The position numbers and the translations under genes are program-made. Below the pieces are notes generated by a model. That model was not told the origin of the DNA, searched no databases, and was given only the letters and a program-made list of their open reading frames with translations. This document shows, piece by piece, positions 1-4,660 of a stretch of DNA of 5,440 bases. The stretch covers positions 1-5,440 of the forward strand of contig JAAYWE010000082.1 of assembly GCA_012516755.1 (NCBI GenBank), given 5' to 3'. Origin of the DNA: Treponema sp. (lineage in GTDB: Bacteria > Spirochaetota > Spirochaetia > Treponematales > Rectinemataceae). Numbering within the stretch: position 1 is the stretch's first letter; each line of letters starts with the position of its first letter.

Positions 1-74
1 CCATTCTCGCCCGAGAATATGGCTTTAGAACCTTCGAGATGATATGAACTGAGATTTTTTATGACATATAGCAT
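1..74 (-). CDS. Partial CDS, 5' end of a fourth operon gene, function unknown
   Basis: An open frame starts at ATG 74-72 on the minus strand and runs without a stop off the left edge (24 full codons, beginning MLYVIKNLSSYHLEG). It begins two bases after the stop of the MalG-like permease. An AAAGG Shine-Dalgarno (plus positions 82-86) lies about 7 bases upstream, inside the permease's last codons. This spacing is typical of translationally coupled genes in one operon. The 24 residues carry no motif I recognise, and no signal peptide is visible. In sugar ABC operons this position often holds a glycoside hydrolase, an oxidoreductase or another catabolic enzyme, but that is inference from context only. 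A short chance frame is the alternative; the ribosome binding site and the spacing argue against it. Confidence 0.6.
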   Translation of the reverse strand, partial: MLYVIKNLSSYHLEGSKAIFSGEN

Positions 75-76
75 AT

Positions 77-886
77 TTATGCCTTTACTCCGCCGGCGCT
101 GAGCCCTTGGACAAAGTATCGCTGTAAGACAAGAAAAACAACAATCATAGGTATCATTGTCACTACGGTCATTGCAAGTAGATTGCCCCAATTTATCTGG
201 AATTGCCCCACAAAATTGGCTAGTGCAAGCTGCAAAGTCATTTTTCTCTTAGATGAAATAACTATGAATGGCCAAAGAAAGTCATTCCATCGCCACATGA
301 AAGAAAAGATTGCAATTGTCGCGATAATCGGCTGAGCTAATGGTACAATGATCCTTAAAAAAATGCGCAATTCGCTTGCGCCATCCATCCGTGCCGCCTC
401 GATATACGAATTTGGAATTGTCTGAATGTATTGACGGGCAAGAAATACACCGGTCGGAGTTGCAGCAGGAGGAATGATGATTCCCCACAGAGAATTTAGC
501 AAACCTAATTCTTTCAGAAGCAAGAAAATTGGTATCATAATCGCCTGTAAAGGAATCATCAGCGTGCTAATCATGATATAGAAAATCAGATCTCGACCTT
601 TGAAATAGAACTTGGAAAGAGCATAACCTGCCATAACGTTTATTGTTATGGTAAGCAATGTTGCAGCAACAGAGACAAAAATGGAATTTGCATAATAGGT
701 GATAAAATCACCACTTGCAAATGCGTTGACATAATTCTCAATCGTTGCCTTGTGAGGCAGAATGGTCAGTGGATAAGTAAAAAGCTCTGATTGAGGTTTG
801 AAAGAAGAGATAATGACCCATAGAATAGGGAATAGAAATATACCTGAGACTATTATCAACAGTATATATTTGAGTGCTCTATTCAT
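77..886 (-). CDS. Carbohydrate ABC transporter permease, MalG/UgpE type (CUT1 family)
   Basis: A 269-residue inner-membrane permease that forms half of a sugar import channel. About six hydrophobic segments are visible, near residues 7-27, 66-90, 100-124, 132-152, 185-208 and 234-255. The cytoplasmic EAA loop that docks the ATPase is clear at about residues 161-186 (YIEAARMDGASELRIF, then a P-L-x-x-P ending). The C-terminus, RYFVQGLSAGGVKA, is the usual ending of MalG-like subunits. I chose the start at 886 rather than the in-frame Met at 937: GGAGG lies 9 bases before it, the N-terminus MNRALKYILL goes straight into the first membrane helix, and the longer form would run far into the upstream permease gene. 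The start overlaps the stop of that gene by 8 bases (ATGAATAG), so translation is probably coupled. Length is normal for the family. Substrate is not predictable from this sequence. Confidence 0.93.
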   Translation of the reverse strand: MNRALKYILLIIVSGIFLFPILWVIISSFKPQSELFTYPLTILPHKATIENYVNAFASGDFITYYANSIFVSVAATLLTITINVMAGYALSKFYFKGRDLIFYIMISTLMIPLQAIMIPIFLLLKELGLLNSLWGIIIPPAATPTGVFLARQYIQTIPNSYIEAARMDGASELRIFLRIIVPLAQPIIATIAIFSFMWRWNDFLWPFIVISSKRKMTLQLALANFVGQFQINWGNLLAMTVVTMIPMIVVFLVLQRYFVQGLSAGGVKA

Positions 887-1772
887 TGGTATATTCCTCC
901 TTCTGGATGCTGAACTGAAGAGCCGTGAATATTCCAATTATAATAAGAAGAATTACCGACATGGCAGCGCCATATCCCATTTTGTCCTCTTGAAAGGCAA
1001 CCTGATAGATATACTGAACAATGAATTTGGTGGATGTTCCGGGTCCGCCCTGAGTCATCACAAAAATGAGCTCATATGCCTTGAAGGCTTCGATGGTGGC
1101 AAGCACTACGACGACAAGAATGGTAGGACTTAAAAGTGGAAGCGTGATCCGTCGGAAAATAGTCGATCTCCCTGCCCCATCCATTTTAGCAGCTTCATAA
1201 TAGGTTACGGGAATCGCTTGAAGTCCACCCACGAACATCATCATAAAATATCCTACCCTTGTCCAAAGCGTTACAAAAATGAGGCAAATATTGGCCATTG
1301 TGCTATTAGTAAGCCATGGTACGGGCTTTCCTCCCGCCAGGCTAATTACATAATTGATAATGCCAAGATCATAGCCCAGGAGCCATCGCCAGGAAATGCC
1401 CACTACAATCATGCTTAGCATGGTCGGTATATAATAGATGACACGAAAAACACCCATGCCTCTATCCTCCTTGGACAGAGGCAACGCTAGAGCTAGAGCG
1501 AAAACCGTCAGAAGAGGAACGACAGCACCAACATAGACAAGAGTATTCTTTAGAGTAAGCCAGAACATCGAATCATGTGATATACTCTTGAAGTTTTGGA
1601 AACCAATAAATCTGGAACCCTCTAAGATGCTCCAATCAAAAAACGACATCCGAAGTCCCATGATAGCCGGGACAATGATGAATATTGAGAAAATCAGCAA
1701 ATTCGGTGTAAGAAATAAGAGAGGTGCTAGCGTTTGCTCGAATGTGCCATGAGATCGTTGCTTAGATTTCAT
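879..1772 (-). CDS. Carbohydrate ABC transporter permease, MalF/UgpA type (CUT1 family)
   Basis: A 297-residue inner-membrane permease and the likely channel partner of the MalG-like subunit encoded just downstream. Hydrophobic segments lie near residues 16-38, 74-98, 107-132, 158-182, 213-234 and 266-288. The EAA motif is at about residues 191-216 (YYEAAKMDGAGRSTIFRRI followed by TLPLLSP). The segment VMTQGGPGTSTKFIVQYIY at 238-256 is typical of UgpA/MalF-like permeases. The N-terminus is short and polar (MKSKQRSHGTFEQ), so this is the compact form without MalF's extra helices and large periplasmic loop. The Shine-Dalgarno is weak: AGAGA 8 bases before ATG, with AAAGG touching the start codon. 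No later Met precedes the first helix, so 1772 is the sensible start. The gene sits 140 bases after the binding-protein gene, behind two hairpins, and overlaps the next gene by 8 bases. Confidence 0.93.
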   Translation of the reverse strand: MKSKQRSHGTFEQTLAPLLFLTPNLLIFSIFIIVPAIMGLRMSFFDWSILEGSRFIGFQNFKSISHDSMFWLTLKNTLVYVGAVVPLLTVFALALALPLSKEDRGMGVFRVIYYIPTMLSMIVVGISWRWLLGYDLGIINYVISLAGGKPVPWLTNSTMANICLIFVTLWTRVGYFMMMFVGGLQAIPVTYYEAAKMDGAGRSTIFRRITLPLLSPTILVVVVLATIEAFKAYELIFVMTQGGPGTSTKFIVQYIYQVAFQEDKMGYGAAMSVILLIIIGIFTALQFSIQKEEYTNE

Positions 1773-1804
1773 CCTTTATTTCTCTGTAATAATTGATCCT
1801 CTAC

Positions 1805-1849
1805 AAAAAACAGGCTGCTGCATGCATTCTTGTTCAATGCATGCAGCAG
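1805..1849 (-). terminator. Intercistronic hairpin with T-tract, probable partial terminator or mRNA-stabilising stem
   Basis: CTGCTGCATGCATT (1815-1828) and AATGCATGCAGCAG (1836-1849) form a perfect 14-bp stem with a 7-base loop. On the minus-strand transcript the stem is followed by CCTG and then six T's (plus 1805-1810). The T-run lies only on that side, so the element is oriented for the operon. It sits between the binding-protein stop and the first permease start. In CUT1 operons such structures commonly reduce downstream transcription or protect the upstream mRNA end, so that binding protein exceeds permease. The four bases between stem and T-run make full termination less certain. Confidence 0.72.
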
Positions 1850-1867
1850 AAACAATTAAAAATCTAT

Positions 1868-1886
1868 CGTAAGATAAATTCTTACG
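1868..1886 (-). repeat. Small inverted repeat (7-bp stem, 5-base loop) after the binding-protein gene
   Basis: CGTAAGA (1868-1874) pairs with TCTTACG (1880-1886) across a 5-base loop. On the minus-strand transcript the stem is followed by ATAGATTTTTAA, so a T5 run begins four bases after it. It lies 26 bases past the binding-protein stop and just before the larger hairpin. It could assist the larger hairpin in termination or 3'-end protection. A stem this short and AT-rich could also be chance. Confidence 0.4.
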
Positions 1887-1912
1887 TCAATTTAGAAATA
1901 ACGAACATTTTA

Positions 1913-3151
1913 TCAGAAGTAGGAGTTGCCTTTGGCCTGTATATTGGCAGCAGTCTGCTCCATTGTCTGCTTTCCTAACAACCCTTCTACGATCTGCTCT
2001 CGCGCATAGGAGTTGACCTTCGCCACAGCGTCGCTTTTCCAATCGTCCGCAGTATAGGGAGGGGTTACGTTGAGTTCCGCAGTAAAGACGGCAAAGTCAT
2101 TGGACCTTGCGGTATACTTGATATTAGCATCTTTTCGTGCAGACAGGTTGAAAGTATCTTTGCAGTATTGTTCGTTGGGCGCTTTGTCAGAAAAGACCGC
2201 TATGAGATCCAATGCTTCTTTTTTATGAGCTGAGCTCTTGAAGGTACCAATGAATTTGCCACCAGGTACGGAGGAATTGATCTTCCGTTTTGGCATTCTT
2301 ACCGCTGCCCACTCAAAATCTTTGATATTCTTGTTATAGGCATTTATGAGCCATGAACCGCCCACATGACAGGCTACTAAGCCAGATTGGAAAAGCTCTT
2401 GGGGATTCTCCGAGCCCATCCACACCGATTTGGGGGCAAGACCTTCATCATGCAACATTTTGAAGAATTTTAGCGCATCGAGAGACTCCGGCGTATTGAA
2501 ATTCATCGACTTCCCGTCGCTCGACAAAAATCGTCCGCCAGCTTCATATAGGAAGGTAGCAAATCGATGTGTTGAAAAATCCACTGTTATGCCATATTTT
2601 GCCTTTGGATTTGCTTTGATAACTTTTTTCATGGCATCTACCCATTGATCCCATGTCCATGTAAGTGACAATTTATCAATATCTATACCAGCATTTTTGA
2701 AATAGGTCTTGTTTACAATCATCCCGTTCGCTGTTGCTTCGGTTGGCATAGCCATTATTCGACCATTTTCATCCATGCCCAGCGCCAGAGAAGAATCAAA
2801 ATAGGATTTTGCTAGTTCATCGAATTCGGACTTGCCAGACAAAGGTTCAAGACTTGTTGCAAAAAGCGGAACATGTGCGCTTGCCAATCTTGCAACATCA
2901 GGAGGATTCCCACCCGCAATCATCATTCGAAGCTTGTTCTCATAATCATTGAAGGGTATAACCTGCATATCGAGGACGATGTTTGGATGAGCCTTCTGAT
3001 AGTCGTTCATGGTTGCCATAAATACATCGGATTCATTGGCATCATTGAACCACAGCACAGAGAGAGTTGTTTTCTGTTGGGCTCCTAAGATGATCAAAGA
3101 AGCCACAAAGAAAACCATGAAAAAAATCGCCTTTGCTTTTTTGGATTTCAT
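1913..3151 (-). CDS. Extracellular sugar-binding protein of an ABC importer (family 1 type, CUT1)
   Basis: A 412-residue periplasmic or cell-surface receptor that binds a sugar and delivers it to the two downstream permeases. Residues 1-24 form a Sec signal: basic MKSKKAKA, then a long hydrophobic core (IFFMVFFVASLIIL), with likely cleavage near LGA/QQ. There is no lipobox cysteine, so it is probably not a lipoprotein. The mature part opens with TTLSVLWFND. It then shows family hallmarks: a NPPDVARL segment near 82-89, PTEATANGMIVNKTYFKNAG at 136-155 (equivalent to the 'GLYYNKDLFEKAG' region), FNTPESLDALKFFKMLHDEG at 218-237, and FQSGLVACHVGGSW at 254-267. Start choice: GGAGG lies 7 bases before ATG at 3151, whereas the in-frame ATG at 3166 touches and precedes that ribosome site. 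It is first in the operon, behind a strong promoter and operator. Trp residues (34, 165, 167, 170, 244, 267) may stack on sugar rings, but the substrate is unknown. Confidence 0.92.
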   Translation of the reverse strand: MKSKKAKAIFFMVFFVASLIILGAQQKTTLSVLWFNDANESDVFMATMNDYQKAHPNIVLDMQVIPFNDYENKLRMMIAGGNPPDVARLASAHVPLFATSLEPLSGKSEFDELAKSYFDSSLALGMDENGRIMAMPTEATANGMIVNKTYFKNAGIDIDKLSLTWTWDQWVDAMKKVIKANPKAKYGITVDFSTHRFATFLYEAGGRFLSSDGKSMNFNTPESLDALKFFKMLHDEGLAPKSVWMGSENPQELFQSGLVACHVGGSWLINAYNKNIKDFEWAAVRMPKRKINSSVPGGKFIGTFKSSAHKKEALDLIAVFSDKAPNEQYCKDTFNLSARKDANIKYTARSNDFAVFTAELNVTPPYTADDWKSDAVAKVNSYAREQIVEGLLGKQTMEQTAANIQAKGNSYF

Positions 3152-3175
3152 AATTGAGCCTCCCATAATCTTATT

Positions 3176-3191
3176 GTCAAAACGTTTTGAC
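3176..3191. promoter_or_regulatory. Perfect 16-bp palindromic operator, LacI-family type
   Basis: GTCAAAACGTTTTGAC is a perfect palindrome with a central CG, the hallmark of LacI/GalR-family (and CcpA-like) operators. It lies immediately downstream of the predicted -10 box, at about +2 to +17, where a bound repressor would block initiation or escape. The Shine-Dalgarno of the binding-protein gene begins about 13 bases further on. No LacI-type regulator gene is in the window, so the regulator must be encoded elsewhere. Confidence 0.8.
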
Positions 3192-3198
3192 TATTATC

Positions 3199-3227
3199 AT
3201 GATAAAGCGACTTTTCATATTTGTCAA
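3199..3227 (-). promoter_or_regulatory. Sigma-70-type promoter of the sugar ABC operon
   Basis: On the minus strand a perfect -35 TTGACA (plus 3222-3227) is followed by a 17-base spacer and a -10 TATCAT (plus 3199-3204, five of six consensus bases). The predicted start is near 3192, giving a leader of about 41 bases to the ATG at 3151. A 12-bp palindrome, TTATCATGATAA (3194-3205), overlaps the -10 box. The palindromic operator follows directly. Confidence 0.8.
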
Positions 3228-3295
3228 GGTTCAAAAGAGATGCATCCTAACAAAATTCCGTCAATATCGCCACGCAGCCAAATTGTCATCAATAC

Positions 3296-3321
3296 ATAAG
3301 AGGCTGCTCGATCAGCCTTAT
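3296..3321. repeat. Imperfect inverted repeat upstream of the MFS gene
   Basis: ATAAG-AG-GCTG (3296-3306) can pair with CAGC-CTTAT (3313-3321) across a 6-base loop, giving nine pairs with a two-base bulge. Read without the bulge, AGGCTG/CAGCCT makes a perfect 6-bp stem. Neither side carries a T-run, so it is not an intrinsic terminator. It lies where the -35 of the TATAAT at 3335-3340 would fall and could be a regulator site. Function is a guess. Confidence 0.35.
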
Positions 3322-3399
3322 TACAAAATCGAGCTATAATCGAATTCTCTATATTGTGTTTCCACAAATTTTGTAGAATCCGATACTTCGATCAGCAGC

Positions 3400-3428
3400 T
3401 GGACAAGGTTCTTTTGTCAGGATATTAT
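3400..3428 (+). promoter_or_regulatory. Candidate promoter of the MFS gene
   Basis: TGGACA (3400-3405) and TATTAT (3423-3428) are 17 bases apart, each matching five of six consensus bases. The predicted start, about 3435, falls inside the Shine-Dalgarno AAGGA (3434-3438), which would leave a leader of only about 11 bases and a clipped ribosome site. This weakens the call. The alternative is a promoter using the perfect TATAAT at 3335-3340, whose -35 region is poor. Confidence 0.4.
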
Positions 3429-3445
3429 GCAAGAAGGAACCTAAC

Positions 3446-4660
3446 ATGAAAAACAGAAGACAGGCTGCTTACAGGTTTCTGGTGTTGCTCGGTGTCGTGA
3501 GCCTCTTTTCCGATCTGACATACGAAGGAGCACGGAGTATTCTGGGGCCGTACTTGCTACTATTGGGCGCTTCAGCATCGACAGTGGGCTTTGTATCGGG
3601 CCTTGGAGAATTCATTGGCTATGCTCTGCGTCTTGTAACGGGTTATATAAGCGACAAGACAAAGCGATACTGGCTCATTACAATAATTGGCTATTCAATC
3701 AATTTGATAGTAATACCCGCACTTGCGTTAGCGCCTGGCTTTGGCTGGATATATGCCTGCGTGCTGATTGTGCTCGAGCGCTTTGGAAAGGCCATAAGAA
3801 ATCCCGCAAAGACGACGATTGTCTCCTTTGCTGCCACAGAAGTCGGAGCGGGCAAGGGCTTTGCTCTCCAGGAAGTACTCGATCAGCTCGGTGCTTTTGC
3901 AGGACCATTGATGCTCTTTCTTGTTCTCACACTAAAAGGGAACGATAATAAGATTTCGGCGTACCAGCTCAGTTTTGCCCTTCTTGCTATTCCTGCAGCT
4001 GTTGCATTGATCTTGCTTTTGCTTGCAAGAAAGAACTATCCGGAACCGCAGGAATTCGAGAAGCCAAATGAACAAACCTTGCCTCAAAATGGCCTAAATT
4101 CAGCATATTGGTACTATCTTGTAGGGATCGGATTTCTCGCCCTTGGCTTTGCTGATTTTCCTCTCATGGCCTTTCATATGACAAAGACAGAACTCTTACC
4201 GGATAATATGGTCCCTGTCCTGTACTCGGTGGCTATGGGTATCGATGCCCTCTCGGCGCTATATTTTGGCAGAATGTATGATCGAAGAGGAATTACGGCA
4301 ATAATCATTTCTTCGGCTCTTGCCTTGTTTTTTGCGCCATTTATATTTCTTGTGGGGACCCCCGGTGGCGCCATTGCAGGCATAATGCTATGGGGTATTG
4401 GCATGGGCGCTCAGGAATCTATACTAAAATCAGCCGTAACAACGATTGTACCCAAGGAACGCCGAGGCACGGCCTTTGGCATTTTCAATGCAGGGTTCGG
4501 GGCTTTCTGGTTTGCGGGAAGCTGGATCATGGGCTTACTATACGAAAGATCCTTGCTCGCTCTTGTCCTTTTTTCTATGATTGGCCAGCTGATCGCGCTT
4601 CCCTTCTTCTTCAAAACAAGAAACCTTCTTAAGCAATCATCAAATATTCGTCAATCCTAG
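3446..4660 (+). CDS. Major facilitator superfamily (MFS) transporter, substrate unknown
   Basis: A 404-residue inner-membrane secondary transporter with about 12 hydrophobic segments split by a polar cytoplasmic linker at residues 195-218. MFS motif A appears in both halves: GYISDKTKRY at 66-75 and GRMYDRRG at 275-282. Other conserved stretches are FSDLTYEGARSILGPYL (21-37), ERFGKAIRNPAK (111-122), LQEVLDQLGAFAGPL (141-155) and PKERRGTAFGIFNAGFG (336-352). This set matches a group of MFS proteins known to me only as uncharacterised 'MFS transporters'; the charged residues in helix 1 (D23, E27, R30) and the EVLDQ segment suggest a polar or ion-coupled substrate path. AAGGA lies 7 bases before ATG, supporting this start. 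Length is normal. The last 32 bases overlap the convergent phosphatase gene. The neighbours do not reveal the substrate; an efflux or sugar/metabolite role are both open. Confidence 0.88.
   Translation: MKNRRQAAYRFLVLLGVVSLFSDLTYEGARSILGPYLLLLGASASTVGFVSGLGEFIGYALRLVTGYISDKTKRYWLITIIGYSINLIVIPALALAPGFGWIYACVLIVLERFGKAIRNPAKTTIVSFAATEVGAGKGFALQEVLDQLGAFAGPLMLFLVLTLKGNDNKISAYQLSFALLAIPAAVALILLLLARKNYPEPQEFEKPNEQTLPQNGLNSAYWYYLVGIGFLALGFADFPLMAFHMTKTELLPDNMVPVLYSVAMGIDALSALYFGRMYDRRGITAIIISSALALFFAPFIFLVGTPGGAIAGIMLWGIGMGAQESILKSAVTTIVPKERRGTAFGIFNAGFGAFWFAGSWIMGLLYERSLLALVLFSMIGQLIALPFFFKTRNLLKQSSNIRQS
4629..4660. other. Tail-to-tail coding overlap of the MFS and phosphatase genes
   Basis: The MFS stop (TAG, 4658-4660) lies 32 bases beyond the phosphatase stop (TAA, plus 4629-4631), so both proteins' last ten or so residues are encoded on opposite strands of the same DNA. 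I see no hairpin plus T-run on either side close to the stops, so any terminators must lie within the opposing gene or be Rho-dependent. Confidence 0.85.

Larger units (their letters stand above)
3228..3445. other. Remainder of the divergent intergenic region
   Basis: This 218-base stretch separates the minus-strand operon promoter from the plus-strand MFS gene. I find no convincing small gene or RNA in it. It holds an imperfect dyad at 3296-3321, two copies of CGATCAGC (3309-3316 and 3389-3396), an isolated perfect TATAAT at 3335-3340 without a fitting -35, and the promoter candidate close to the MFS start. The two transcription units point away from each other, so no terminator is expected here and none is seen. 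Confidence 0.6.

Noticed and set aside
887..937. Longer N-terminus of the MalG-like permease starting at 937
   Set aside because: It adds 17 residues rich in Ser/Arg that run inside the upstream permease gene. GGAGG is placed correctly for the ATG at 886, and the family N-terminus fits that start.
798..1133. Plus-strand open frame inside the two permease genes
   Set aside because: It lies opposite well-supported permease coding sequence, has no family resemblance, and reads as a complement artefact.
1793..1978. Plus-strand open frame across the intercistronic hairpins
   Set aside because: Its codons are the two inverted repeats and the antisense of the binding-protein C-terminus. Composition and position do not suggest a gene.
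3080..3151. Binding protein as a lipoprotein
   Set aside because: No cysteine occurs at the end of the hydrophobic signal region (LIILGAQQ), so the lipobox is missing.
3152..3166. Start of the binding protein at ATG 3166
   Set aside because: This ATG directly touches the GGGAGG that serves the ATG at 3151. The extra residues MGGSI precede a normal signal-peptide n-region.
3009..3299. Plus-strand open frame across the binding-protein start and the operon promoter
   Set aside because: It covers the antisense of the signal peptide, promoter and operator. It has no recognisable domain and ends without a plausible product.
3296..3321. Intrinsic terminator upstream of the MFS gene
   Set aside because: The hairpin is not followed by a T-run on either strand, and the flanking genes diverge, so neither transcript would need to end there.
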